Positions 46,701 to 55,836 of a stretch of 64,000 bases of DNA are shown in pieces; the first letter of the stretch is position 1, and each line of letters begins with the position of its first letter. The DNA is taken from assembly GCF_002149925.1 (NCBI RefSeq), contig NZ_MSLT01000006.1, positions 248,001 to 312,000 of the forward strand, read 5' to 3'. The notes below the pieces were generated by a model. It searched no databases, was not told where the DNA came from, and saw only the letters and a list, made by a program, of their open reading frames with translations. This stretch comes from Thioflexithrix psekupsensis. GTDB taxonomy: Bacteria > Pseudomonadota > Gammaproteobacteria > Beggiatoales > Beggiatoaceae. Made by a program: the position numbers and the translations under genes.

Positions 46701-49700
46701 GTACAAACGCAGCACGCAAGCGGCAAATTCGGCTGGATCATCGGCAATTAATGCTGTTTTTTCGTGAATTAAGCCCATTCCTTCTGCACCAATGCGTGTC
46801 GTGACCACAGGCAATCCCAGCGACAAGGCTTGGCCAAGTTTGCCTTTCATGCCTGCGCCGTAGCGCAAATAAGACACAAAAACGCGCCGTTTCTCAAATT
46901 CTGGAGCCACTTCATCCACCCAACCAATCACATCAACAATATCGCTGGCAAGGGCTTTTAAACTGGGTTTTAAATGGCTGCCAATTAAATGCAATTTTAC
47001 CCCTGCTAATGTCTCTTGAATAATAGGCATGACTTCATCCATAAAAGCCAACATGCCATCTTCATTGGGTTGGTGATTATAATTGCCAATAAAAACTAAA
47101 CCATTTCTTTGTTCAAAAGTAGTTTTTGCTTCGGGTTGTTGAACATGAACATTCGGCAAAACGGCATAAGGCAATTGTGGCAATTCTTGACGCAAATGCT
47201 GCCCATCATCTTCTGTGACAGTAATTACACAATCGGCTAATAAACAATTAGACAATTCTTTACGGCGAGTTTGTTCTGCCATTAAAGCTAATTTTGGATT
47301 ATTTTCAATTTCAGCCTGACGACGTTCACGAATATAATGAATATCTACCGTGTCATAAAAAATGCAAGTCTGCTCAGAAACTAAGCGAATAAAAGGAATA
47401 TAACGATGCCCTTCTGCTACGCGACAAATAAAAGCAAAATCATAATGCCGATGTGCGATGGCATCAGCAAGACCATATTGCCCACAAAAAACTTCTATTC
47501 CTAAATTTTCTAATGCCACGCGATATTTAGGATTAGTATCTAAATTATCAGGCAAGAAAGTAATTCGATAACCCAATTGTGTCCAAATTTGCAATAAAGT
47601 ATAAATGCGCAACGATCCCGAATCTTCATCAAACATCGGTAATGTGGCATCAATGACGAGGACGGTGGGACGGCGTTCAATATTAAATAAAGTACCTAAA
47701 TGATCCGCAAAAGCAGGAATAGAATGGGTTAAATCATTTTGCCAACGGCCATAAAATAAACGATTATCTTGTTCATAATCATTTTGTGCAATATTTAATG
47801 CAGATGTATCGTTAATATAAACGATATGTCCCTGATAATAACTGAACCAAGAACGACTTAATAATTGCCAAATAAACTCGGTAATTTGATATAAAGTGGT
47901 ATGGTATTGAGTAATGATAGAAAAATCTATCTCAGACAATATGGATCGGCGAATCATCAGTAAATCACAACCCGCGGCTTTTAATTGTCTTCGATAACCA
48001 TGATAAGGGTGATCAACGGCTTGTCCACAAGGCGTATGTTGAATACTGCCTTCCCGTAATAAAGAAGCATAACCTGCACGAATTTGTCCACTGCTGTGTT
48101 GTTCTAATGGAACAATTAATGCGGTTTTTTCTGTCATTAACGATTCTGCGGAAATAAGCAAGCGATCAGTGGCTGGAATCGCTTGAATATTCAAGTAAAT
48201 AAGCCAATTAGCCGTTGTTTTTTTCGCTAATTCAGGTGCGCTATGACACCAAGATTGATCTGGAATTAATTTTAAATGATGCGCTTGGCAAAATTGAATT
48301 AACTGATAATTCGCTGAACCCATAAGTAATAGATTAGCGGTGCGGTGTGCGGTGGCTAAAATTCGTTCTAAACGTTTTAAATAAACTTGTAAATGTAAGG
48401 GAGTAATGTTGCTGCTTATATTTTGCACAATAAACAAATAATCAGGATGGCTTTGTTCCTGATGAAATAAGGGAATATCATCTAATATTCCTTGTTGTAA
48501 CCAAAACGGTAAGGGTGCGGGTAAAGATTCTTGAGATAAATGCGTTATTTTTGGCAAAACGGCGGCACGTTCATGACACCAAACGGCAACGGTCGCTTCA
48601 GCAAACGCATCTGGAGAGTCTAATTCAATCTGATAAGTTTTATCGGCGGAATCTGCAATCGGTTCAAATTCTACGGCATAAAAGCGATTATCCAGTAACT
48701 TCATTCCATCTAAATAGACAACTCGAAGCGGATTGTTTTGTCCTAATTCACGAATAATAACCCGCACCTGACAAGAATTAATTCGCATATAAGTGGCGAA
48801 TAAAATATCAATGCGAAAAAAATTATCTAAATGACAGTGCGTGGTAAAAACTAAAACATTTTCTTGCGTTAAAGCAAAAGGCGTTGTGCCTAAAGATTCT
48901 ACCACTTCCATAAAACGCGGGGTTTGATTTGAACCTGCAACACAAGCAAAAGTTGGATACAAAATAGAAAGAGGGCGCGGTTCTGGAATAAAAGCAGCTA
49001 ATTCTTTGGGTAAAGTAGAAGTTAATAAATGGCTTGTTTTAATCGCTAAATCAGCATCTAATTGATGCCGTAATGTGGTGACGGATTGTGTCGTTAAATC
49101 ACGAATATGCTGCGCCAAAGGAACATAGCGGCGCACTTGTGGCCAACGTGAAGCCGATAATAAATTTAATAGATGTTGTAATTGCTGATCAATGGGCTGG
49201 AAATTGGTTTGTAATTGTTCCAATGCCATTTGTAGCATTTGTTTTAATTGGGTGGTATTTTGCAGCGATTCATTGGCTCTTTCTCGAACCCAATTTAACA
49301 GACGCAAATAGTCATCAATAACCCCACCTGTTTGCGTTGCTAAGGCGTAGGCATTTTCTGGAGTAATTGTTAATTTTGTTAGCGTATCTTTACTCACTCC
49401 AACGGCGTTACGACGTGCCATTTCATGCAAAGCCGATTGCAAAGTTTCATTACGTTGATATTCCACGTGATAATGCTGTTGCAAAGTCTGATATTGATTG
49501 TGTAATGACAACCACTTTTCTTGCAAATCGCTTAATTGTTCTTTATGCGTTTTTTCGGCAATAGATTGGGTTTTCTGTTGAGTAGAAATAATCTTGTGTT
49601 TTTCCAACTCAAACCCCTGCCGTTCTTTCAACAACTGTGCTTGCCATTCCCGATATTGTTGTTGAAACTGCTCCTGTTCATTTTGCCGTTGCAATTCAAA

Positions 49701-50852
49701 TTGTTGCCGCTCATCTTGCAATTGTTTTTGCAATGCTTGATGTTGCTGTTGAAAATGATCGCGTTCTGCCTGATGCTGCAATTCAAACCGCTGCCGTTCT
49801 TGCAATAATTGGGTATTTAGATTCTCATATTGCGTTTGAATGGCCACGATTTGTTGGCGAGCAATTTGGGTCTCTCGTTGCCATTGTTCAATTTGGGTTT
49901 GATATTGGCTGCGATCATGTTCTATTTGCGCTTGCTGTTGTCGGGCATGGGCGACGGTTTCTTGTTGGCGAATTAAGTCTATTTTTAGGTTTTCTAATTC
50001 GCGTTGATTTTGACCAACAATACCTCGCCGCTCTTGGCTAATAATCCAATAATGGGTGAGTAATTTAAGTTGTTTTTCGGGCGATAAAGATAAAATATGT
50101 TTTTGCAACATGCGCGCATAAGCATCAAACCATTCCGATGCTGCCGTGCGTTGGGTGATTTGCTGGCGACCCCACACCGCATATTCTGTGGTTAAACGAT
50201 TTAAATGATAAAAACGAGTGAGTTGCGATAAACGCAATAACATATCCCAATCTTCAAACACATCAAAATTCGGATCAAAACCATTTAACCGCTGCCATAA
50301 TTCCCGCGAAATGAGCAGATTAATTAAGGGAATATAATTTTCATAATATAAACGTTGCGGATCAAAAGCGTCGTTATATTCGCCAATAACTTTGGTTTGT
50401 AAAATACCTTCTTTATCTTCTCCTAAAGCATCTCTTTGCACCAATTTACAACCCGAATAAGCCACTTGTGCATCAAAATTTAATAGGCATTTTTCTAAAC
50501 GCAATAAATGATCGGTTAAATAACAATCATCATCGTCTAAAAAACCAATAAAATCACTGTGACAAGCCGCTACCCCTTGATTGCCTGCATTAGCACGGCC
50601 TTGGCTGGTTTCATTCTCGATTAATTGCAGATTTAAAGTGCGATAATTCGCCACAATTTTTGCCACAGATTCTCCGCCATCATTCACCACAATCACTTCA
50701 TCAGGTAAACGTTTTTGTTCGGCTAAACTACGCAAAGCCCGCTGTAGTAAATGCGGCCGATTTAATGTCCGCACAATAATCGCAATTGTCGGTGCATTTG
50801 CAGGTTTACGATGTAAATGAATGGGGTTAGCAATAGGGCTTTTGTTTGGCAT
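43707..50852 (-). CDS. Giant multidomain glycosyltransferase, 2381 residues
   Basis: A single 7.1-kb frame. Approximate layout: GT2 domain (20-260: IIVRTLNRPHLLQRALRS, VNDGG, FLDDDDCY); Gln/Glu-rich coiled coil (~284-475); two regions of unclear fold (~520-1050), the second with CBM-like beta segments; GT4 domain (~1060-1410: VIDATLPMFDEDSGSLR, GNYNHQPNEDG, YGAGMKGKLGQALSLG); beta-sandwich (~1450-1560); second GT2 domain (~1580-1840: VSIVIPVFNKVLYTYNCLL, LNNDTQVTPNW, CSGASLMIRK); a TIM-barrel-like glycoside-hydrolase region (~1860-2220: WSYLNLRQTEQQLLNL, FITWEDFQLF); and a C-terminal beta domain (~2230-2381). It likely assembles a surface polysaccharide or glycan. It sits between the Wzc-like and lipB genes on one transcript. 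Confidence 0.85.
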   Translation of the reverse strand: MPNKSPIANPIHLHRKPANAPTIAIIVRTLNRPHLLQRALRSLAEQKRLPDEVIVVNDGGESVAKIVANYRTLNLQLIENETSQGRANAGNQGVAACHSDFIGFLDDDDCYLTDHLLRLEKCLLNFDAQVAYSGCKLVQRDALGEDKEGILQTKVIGEYNDAFDPQRLYYENYIPLINLLISRELWQRLNGFDPNFDVFEDWDMLLRLSQLTRFYHLNRLTTEYAVWGRQQITQRTAASEWFDAYARMLQKHILSLSPEKQLKLLTHYWIISQERRGIVGQNQRELENLKIDLIRQQETVAHARQQQAQIEHDRSQYQTQIEQWQRETQIARQQIVAIQTQYENLNTQLLQERQRFELQHQAERDHFQQQHQALQKQLQDERQQFELQRQNEQEQFQQQYREWQAQLLKERQGFELEKHKIISTQQKTQSIAEKTHKEQLSDLQEKWLSLHNQYQTLQQHYHVEYQRNETLQSALHEMARRNAVGVSKDTLTKLTITPENAYALATQTGGVIDDYLRLLNWVRERANESLQNTTQLKQMLQMALEQLQTNFQPIDQQLQHLLNLLSASRWPQVRRYVPLAQHIRDLTTQSVTTLRHQLDADLAIKTSHLLTSTLPKELAAFIPEPRPLSILYPTFACVAGSNQTPRFMEVVESLGTTPFALTQENVLVFTTHCHLDNFFRIDILFATYMRINSCQVRVIIRELGQNNPLRVVYLDGMKLLDNRFYAVEFEPIADSADKTYQIELDSPDAFAEATVAVWCHERAAVLPKITHLSQESLPAPLPFWLQQGILDDIPLFHQEQSHPDYLFIVQNISSNITPLHLQVYLKRLERILATAHRTANLLLMGSANYQLIQFCQAHHLKLIPDQSWCHSAPELAKKTTANWLIYLNIQAIPATDRLLISAESLMTEKTALIVPLEQHSSGQIRAGYASLLREGSIQHTPCGQAVDHPYHGYRRQLKAAGCDLLMIRRSILSEIDFSIITQYHTTLYQITEFIWQLLSRSWFSYYQGHIVYINDTSALNIAQNDYEQDNRLFYGRWQNDLTHSIPAFADHLGTLFNIERRPTVLVIDATLPMFDEDSGSLRIYTLLQIWTQLGYRITFLPDNLDTNPKYRVALENLGIEVFCGQYGLADAIAHRHYDFAFICRVAEGHRYIPFIRLVSEQTCIFYDTVDIHYIRERRQAEIENNPKLALMAEQTRRKELSNCLLADCVITVTEDDGQHLRQELPQLPYAVLPNVHVQQPEAKTTFEQRNGLVFIGNYNHQPNEDGMLAFMDEVMPIIQETLAGVKLHLIGSHLKPSLKALASDIVDVIGWVDEVAPEFEKRRVFVSYLRYGAGMKGKLGQALSLGLPVVTTRIGAEGMGLIHEKTALIADDPAEFAACVLRLYQNEALWQTLATNGRDHIEKTYGMTAVKARLQDLLRQFPPKRPPHPIALPPRPADEQWQLAAQLLNAQETPLTAIIPYGDTPIALTRHQRLKTVFKPTEGHVYSVRLRVGTYGRVNACHLSLELGALKWRVNTEHWKDNDWVTLDLPEPLFITAGESLSLTLFSEDATDQAYIAIWAMLKPPPFVSQFTLQSLHLREWDAPPQVSIVIPVFNKVLYTYNCLLTLQLYDNHINREVIIINNASSDETAEFLAELTGNFRVINNTDNKGFVEACRQGAELARGEFVLFLNNDTQVTPNWLSRLLSLINSDPKIGIVGSKLVYPNGLLQEAGGIIFNDASGWNYGRMQDPTDPRFNRIRPVDYCSGASLMIRKSLWQKIGGFDLRYAPAYYEDTDLCLSTWVAGYSVMYCPESVVIHHEGITAGTDVNSGYKAYQTINRQKFYDKWQTILAQQLPPPPQISPESAAWRLAKLGTFPTPREKIRATHFFAQGSAIDCWSYLNLRQTEQQLLNLKAMDFNTIILVIPWTGFQPNINPVEFYEEYWESLAVLLTQAKNIGLQVILRIGFAFDHGVDIKTSMLTRSLHFMTDELIQKAWTLFLTRLWSMVKSELHVLGGFITWEDFQLFSHAIGGIVVSDQERLDYAKFSGYQDYLEQHYSLEEINAKYQAHFTHLSEVPIPLHRTPAQELYLTYCDMMLQKIFTIGRAAFPPLTMEVRVDCELMNNHDDYFCHYPLFDVDGDTHFTMLYYSISWGAHNQGEMIGAKLALERLQHLINTVRKHTQNTLFFDQFNFIDNTPGFEKNAQFDAQALPDFLHYAAKILREQTMGYSLWTVQDKRINLLRNGLFERHYSCWELKRGIVIFDETLQAHAAQLQADGQLSQHVPINHELVTWPEKPFTLLFQVRAASHALELTVKLTRPNSERETWQQSIHLNNVTDWQTVTLSVPDFLMGDTLIVENHSDNNVFLTGFYLYQICQEHGVLDVNGQPKSFYDAFVAFNHAIR

Positions 50853-50911
50853 TTTTTTATCAAAATCCTTAAATTAATTTATTGTTCTGTGTTTTTTTTA
50901 CGAATAAAAAG

Positions 50912-53059
50912 TTAATTATTCCACAGCAGTCTTTTAACCCAACTGGGTTTTTGTTTATCGCCTGTTTGATATTCGGTCATGAGATTGGAAAAATAATCGC
51001 TACCATGAATGGTTTTAACGCGGTTAAATATGGCCGCAACCACAGGCGGGTCTAAACGTTCTAATAAACTGACAGCACGTTTTAATTCATGCGGATAAAT
51101 TTGTCCTGCTTCGATCACTAATAAAATTCCTGCACCCAATTCACCTAATAATTCCGTATCAGCAGATAATAAGATGGGGGGAGTATCCAGTAAAATGACA
51201 TCGTAAAGCTGATTTAAATGGCTTAATAAAGCTGGTAATCGACCATAGGTAATTAGATGGCGATCTGCAACATTTCCCACTGATAAACGCGCAGGCATTT
51301 CAGACGTTTCTGGAATAATTAATCGTTCAATCTGTTCTGGAGTCCAATCAGGTTTCGCTAACACGTCAGCCAAGCCTTCTTTTTTACGCGATAGGGGATC
51401 GTGATAGCGTGTATCGGGTTTAAACGCATTTAATTCTAAAGCCAATGTTCTCGCCCCCAATTCGCTTAAACGATGGGCTAATTCTAAAGTTAATGTGGTC
51501 GCGCCACCATCGGGTTTTACTGAGGTTAATGCAAAATAAAATGTGTCATGCTGCTGTCGATCTCGATATAACGCCATCGCTAAACGACGCAATTGATCAA
51601 AAATTAACGCTTCATGTTCTCGACTTTCTCGTTCTAATACCCACGCCAAGGGAGGAAATCCTAAAACTTTATTCACTTCATTAATTGTATGCAAACGACG
51701 ATCTAATAAGTCAATTAATGTCGGTAAACTTAACCCTAACAATAACCCCAAAGCCATTAATACTAATAATGCTTTTTTACGTCCTCCGCCTTGCGGAATT
51801 TCGGGAGGACGTGCATAAGCATAAATACGCACAAACCCCGGCGCACTGGATTCAATCATTAAGGCTTCAATTCGACCATTAATACGATCTAATTGCTTAA
51901 ATGCACGATCAATATCTTTATTAATATCTAAGGCCTCGTTATATAAACTGGCATAACGAGTGGCTTCACGACGTTGTTGATTGATTTCTTCGGCGAGTGA
52001 ATTCTCAATTTGACGGGCTTCATAAATCGCCGCACGGCGTTGGGCTAAAATGCGTTCTTTAATTTCTCGATACAAGCGCGTTTCGGCATCGGCTAATTCT
52101 ATATCTAATTTATCGACTTCACGCTGCAAACGTTGATAAGAAGGATTTTCTGGAGTCATTCCTACCATTTCGCTGGTTAATAAACTGCGACGTTCTAATA
52201 AGCGCGTGGTTAACGTGGTGAGCGTTGAATCGGCTGCCACCAATTCTCGCACCAATGCCTCTAAAGTTAAAGTGCCTTGCTGTCCTTGCTGTAAAGCATC
52301 CAATTGTGCTTGGGCTTGCACCCGATTTCGACGCGCTTGTTTATAAGCCGTTTCCATTTCAATTAAAATACTGTCGTAAGGATTTAAACTGCCTTCTTGA
52401 AAAGTGGTGACTCCTAATTCTTGGGCAATTTGCAATCGTCTGGTTCGACGCACTTCAATTAAACTTTGGAATTCTTGATGCACTCGATTTAATTCAGCAA
52501 TTCGACCATCGCTATCATAAATCGTTTCTTCTTGTGATTTGCGAAGATAAATATCTAATAAAATATTTAAAATCACATCAGCCCCTGCTGGATTTTCTTT
52601 TTGTAAGGAAATCGTAATAAACGGATGATTCGCAGGCTTACTGCTTAAATCTAAGGCACTTTGCAGACGTTTTAAGGCTTTTTCTTCTGATTCTACATTG
52701 CCATCTTCATCTTTTTTAAACCACAATCGCCGTGCGGCTGGCGTTTGCAATGTTTCTTGCAACACGTCATAACGTTTTAATAAATGGCGTTGTTGGCTGA
52801 CATAACGGTTATAATCTTGGCCACGCAATTCATCTCCGCGTTCTAAATTCGTTTCTGCTTTAGGAGTCACCAAAATCGTACCATAAGCCACATAATAAGC
52901 CTTAGGTAAATTGATGGCAATAATAAATGCAATAACCCAACCGATAAAAACCACAAACGCCGCTAATCGCTTGCGACGTTTTAAACTGGCTAAAGGTTGG
53001 AATCTTCCCATCGCAATGGAAGCTGATGCAGAAGCTGTGGCAGAAACCGATGTTGTCAT
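50912..53059 (-). CDS. Wzc-like polysaccharide copolymerase, degenerate kinase domain
   Basis: 715 residues. TM1 at ~32-50, a large periplasmic coiled-coil region (~180-400), TM2 at ~425-447, and a C-terminal BY-kinase-like domain. The kinase P-loop is degraded: TSVKPDGGATTLTLELA lacks the Lys of the normal GEGKST motif, and Walker A' reads LALELNAFKPD instead of a DADxR type. Walker B (VILLDTPPILLSAD) is kept, and no C-terminal Tyr cluster is seen. It probably controls chain length and export with the Wza-like protein without autophosphorylating. It begins 10 bases after the exporter gene. Confidence 0.88.
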   Translation of the reverse strand: MTTSVSATASASASIAMGRFQPLASLKRRKRLAAFVVFIGWVIAFIIAINLPKAYYVAYGTILVTPKAETNLERGDELRGQDYNRYVSQQRHLLKRYDVLQETLQTPAARRLWFKKDEDGNVESEEKALKRLQSALDLSSKPANHPFITISLQKENPAGADVILNILLDIYLRKSQEETIYDSDGRIAELNRVHQEFQSLIEVRRTRRLQIAQELGVTTFQEGSLNPYDSILIEMETAYKQARRNRVQAQAQLDALQQGQQGTLTLEALVRELVAADSTLTTLTTRLLERRSLLTSEMVGMTPENPSYQRLQREVDKLDIELADAETRLYREIKERILAQRRAAIYEARQIENSLAEEINQQRREATRYASLYNEALDINKDIDRAFKQLDRINGRIEALMIESSAPGFVRIYAYARPPEIPQGGGRKKALLVLMALGLLLGLSLPTLIDLLDRRLHTINEVNKVLGFPPLAWVLERESREHEALIFDQLRRLAMALYRDRQQHDTFYFALTSVKPDGGATTLTLELAHRLSELGARTLALELNAFKPDTRYHDPLSRKKEGLADVLAKPDWTPEQIERLIIPETSEMPARLSVGNVADRHLITYGRLPALLSHLNQLYDVILLDTPPILLSADTELLGELGAGILLVIEAGQIYPHELKRAVSLLERLDPPVVAAIFNRVKTIHGSDYFSNLMTEYQTGDKQKPSWVKRLLWNN

Positions 53060-53069
53060 TCATGCGTTC

Positions 53070-54218
53070 CTATTCAAAGCCTGCCTGTTCTCTGATCTGT
53101 TCTTCCAACTTCAATTGCTCTTCTTTGAGCTTATCGGATTCTTCTTTGATTCGGTCAGCTTCTTGGGATAATAAACGCCGTTCTCGGTCGGCACGAATAG
53201 ACTCAATATCAGAATAAATACTCAAAATTTGACTCACTGGTGTCAGGAATTGTAAGGCATAATTAATCTTCGTTGCCAAGCCCGGCGGCACATAAATAAT
53301 ATCCCCTGTTTGTAAAGCCACATTTAATTCTTTATTAGGGCTTAATAATTCGGCTAAATTAACTTGTACATTTAACGATTCGGAAGGACGAATAAGCTGA
53401 ATTCTTCCCTCAGCCGCACTGCGGGTTGTTCCGCCAGCACGAGATAATGCGTCTAAGAAACTCATTTCTAAGGTTAAAGGATAAGCTCCCGGTTTCGCCA
53501 CTTCACCCAAAACATACACTAAACGCTCTTCCACATCCGGCACATAAACCACATCATTGCGGCGCAAGCGTAAATTTAACGACAAATCACGCCCCATTAA
53601 CAACGGAGCTAATTCAATCCAAATCACCTGATCGCGTCCACGAAATACCGCACAACGTGTTAAGGGCAATGATTCAGCCACACTGACACTGCGACCGGGA
53701 TCAAAACCACCCGCCATCGCCAAGGCTTCTAATAAAGTGGGCGCACCCATCCCAAAACGCACTTCACCCGGCCGCGCCACACGGCCTAAAACTAATATTC
53801 GATTTGACGCATAATCTTCAATTTTCACCGTTGTGGTTAAATCCACATAATAGGTTAAAAATTGCTGATTAATTGCGATAGCGGCTTGTTCTCGTGTTAA
53901 GCCAGCTAAAGTAAATTCTCCAGAAATCGGTAGTGTAACACGTCCGTCCGGGCCAATAACATGCTCTCCCGACAATTCAGGATGATCCCAGACCTGCACC
54001 GCAACCCGATCTCCCGCACCCAAACGATATAACTGGTCAGATTCTTCGTCATCTTGGGTAAACGCCGCCAATTCAGCCATAGGCGTAAGCGGCTGGGGAG
54101 ACTGTGCTTGGGGCAGTTTTAACCCCTCAGGTAGCGTTGACACAGAAGAACAAGCCGTCATCACCACAGAAAATGTTAATAAAGTCAACCGCTTCACAGA
54201 AAATATCGGCATAACCAA
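53070..54218 (-). CDS. Outer-membrane polysaccharide export lipoprotein (Wza/OPX)
   Basis: 382 residues. Lipoprotein signal (~1-22) with lipobox VVMTAC. Then a polysaccharide-export domain (YRLGAGDRVAVQVWDHPELSG, DGRVTLPISGEFTLAGLT), SLBB-type segments (ILVLGRVARPGEVRFG, VYVLGEVAKPGAYPL), and a charged coiled-coil C-terminus (~330-382). It forms the outer-membrane exit channel for a polysaccharide. Four bases from the STAS gene upstream. Confidence 0.92.
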   Translation of the reverse strand: MVMPIFSVKRLTLLTFSVVMTACSSVSTLPEGLKLPQAQSPQPLTPMAELAAFTQDDEESDQLYRLGAGDRVAVQVWDHPELSGEHVIGPDGRVTLPISGEFTLAGLTREQAAIAINQQFLTYYVDLTTTVKIEDYASNRILVLGRVARPGEVRFGMGAPTLLEALAMAGGFDPGRSVSVAESLPLTRCAVFRGRDQVIWIELAPLLMGRDLSLNLRLRRNDVVYVPDVEERLVYVLGEVAKPGAYPLTLEMSFLDALSRAGGTTRSAAEGRIQLIRPSESLNVQVNLAELLSPNKELNVALQTGDIIYVPPGLATKINYALQFLTPVSQILSIYSDIESIRADRERRLLSQEADRIKEESDKLKEEQLKLEEQIREQAGFE

Positions 54219-54221
54219 CGA

Positions 54222-54557
54222 TCACTCATAACGGGTGGCGACATCGTCGTCATAATAAAAAGCAAAGGTATGTTGTAATCGAACACGTTCCAAACCAGTC
54301 ACCATTTCTGGAGAAGGATGGAGCAAACGCAATTCTCCCCCTTCTTGTCGGGCGATCTGTTGCAAAAAAACCAACAGTCCCAAACTCGTCGCATCAACAT
54401 GACTGACTTGGGAACAATCAAGTACCAAGCGTCCGTGGTATTGTTTAATACATTCGTACCATGAGTGACGTAACGGCAACAGAATATCCGCGATTAACCG
54501 ACTTTCACAAGATAAAATCGGGATGTCATTGAGCCAGCGAGTTGTCATAAAATTCAT
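54222..54557 (-). CDS. STAS-domain protein (anti-sigma antagonist-like)
   Basis: 111 residues, one STAS domain: RLVLDCSQVSHVDATSLGLLVFLQQIA carries the conserved phosphorylatable Ser region. Such proteins switch partner kinases or anti-sigma factors. It is the first gene of the polysaccharide run, three bases before the exporter, so it may gate expression or assembly. No Rsb-type kinase is next to it. ATG 54548 is an alternative start. Confidence 0.83.
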   Translation of the reverse strand: MNFMTTRWLNDIPILSCESRLIADILLPLRHSWYECIKQYHGRLVLDCSQVSHVDATSLGLLVFLQQIARQEGGELRLLHPSPEMVTGLERVRLQHTFAFYYDDDVATRYE

Positions 54558-54724
54558 GGAAATGCCGTAAATCCATACGATTATCTGTGCTTAGGATTGA
54601 GTTTTTAATGTTGGCCATGATGATATTTGCAGACTTTGTTATCGTTAGAGAATAACGATAAAACATGTCAAGATCATTTTTGGGCAATCTTATTTTTCCA
54701 CGCATTATAACAGGAGTGACGCTA

Positions 54725-55765
54725 ATGCAAAAATTAAGTCCTATTTTTCTGGCAATCGCGCTGAGTCAGGCGTTAAACGCGAGTGTTTGGGCCAACGAAA
54801 CGCCCGAAACCTCGTTTAATGCCGGTTTAACCGCCTTACAACAGCAATTTTTTCCCCAAGCCGAGAATTATTTTCGTCAAGCAGCGCAATCAGGACATGC
54901 TTTAGCGCAATATCAACTGGCGAAATTGTACGATATGGGACAAATGGCGGGGGGATCGGATTGGATTCAAGCCGCATTTTGGTATCAAAAAGCCGCTGAA
55001 CAAGCCATTCCTGAGGCGCAAAATCGTTTAGGAGAATTATTAGCGGCGGGGCGGGGTGTAACGGCTGATTTACAACGAGCCAAATCCTTATTTCTCGATG
55101 CCGCACAAGCGGGGGTGGCCAAGGCTCAATACAATTTGGGCGATTTATATTACCGCGTTGAAAATGATGCCCAACAGGCTTTAATGTGGTTTGAAAAAGC
55201 CGCCGCACAAGGTTTATCCGAAGCACAATTCATGGCAGGAACACTCTACGATCAAGGGATTGGCGGAGTGGTGCAAGATTTTCTACAGGCCGCCGACTGG
55301 TATCGGCAAGCGGCTGAACAAGGAGACAGTCGAGCGGCTTATCGTTTAGGTTGGTTTTATATTGAGGGACGCGAAGCGATTGCGGCGAATTTAGTCGAAG
55401 CAGCGCGCTTACTATTACAAGCCGCCCAGCAAAACCATGCCGCCGCACAATTTGATCTGGCAGGTTTATATTATGATGGGTTTGGGGTGGAAGTCGATCA
55501 AGCCAAAGCCTACGAATGGTATCGTCGGGCAGGAGATCAAGGTTATGCGCGGGCATGGAAGAGCTTAGGTGATCTCAGTGAACGCGGCGAAGGCACACCA
55601 AAAGATGACCAAACCGCTTATCAATGGTATTGGTTGGCCGCACAAGCCAACGTAGAAGGCGCGGCGGCTGCACTCCAAGAGATCAGCCAGCGTTTATCTC
55701 CAGAACAACAACGCCAAGCCATTGCCACCGCTCAACGTTGGCAGAGTTCGTTAGAACAACGGTAA
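54725..55765 (+). CDS. Exported Sel1-repeat (TPR-like) protein
   Basis: 346 residues from ATG 54725, behind AGGAGTGACGC. Signal peptide ~1-23 (ending VWA). About seven Sel1-type repeats of ~36 residues follow (AQYQLAKLYDMGQMAG, AQNRLGELLAAGRGV, AQYNLGDLYY, AQFMAGTLYDQGIG, AAYRLGWFYIEGRE, AQFDLAGLYYDGFGV, AWKSLGDLSERGEG). A protein-protein interaction scaffold, probably periplasmic. It diverges from the polysaccharide operon, so may share its control region. Confidence 0.88.
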   Translation: MQKLSPIFLAIALSQALNASVWANETPETSFNAGLTALQQQFFPQAENYFRQAAQSGHALAQYQLAKLYDMGQMAGGSDWIQAAFWYQKAAEQAIPEAQNRLGELLAAGRGVTADLQRAKSLFLDAAQAGVAKAQYNLGDLYYRVENDAQQALMWFEKAAAQGLSEAQFMAGTLYDQGIGGVVQDFLQAADWYRQAAEQGDSRAAYRLGWFYIEGREAIAANLVEAARLLLQAAQQNHAAAQFDLAGLYYDGFGVEVDQAKAYEWYRRAGDQGYARAWKSLGDLSERGEGTPKDDQTAYQWYWLAAQANVEGAAAALQEISQRLSPEQQRQAIATAQRWQSSLEQR

Positions 55766-55836
55766 TCGTAACAGCACAAACAATCTGCTCTCTTGCGACA
55801 AGGAAAAACGCACAGAGAGCAAATTGTCCATGTTTA

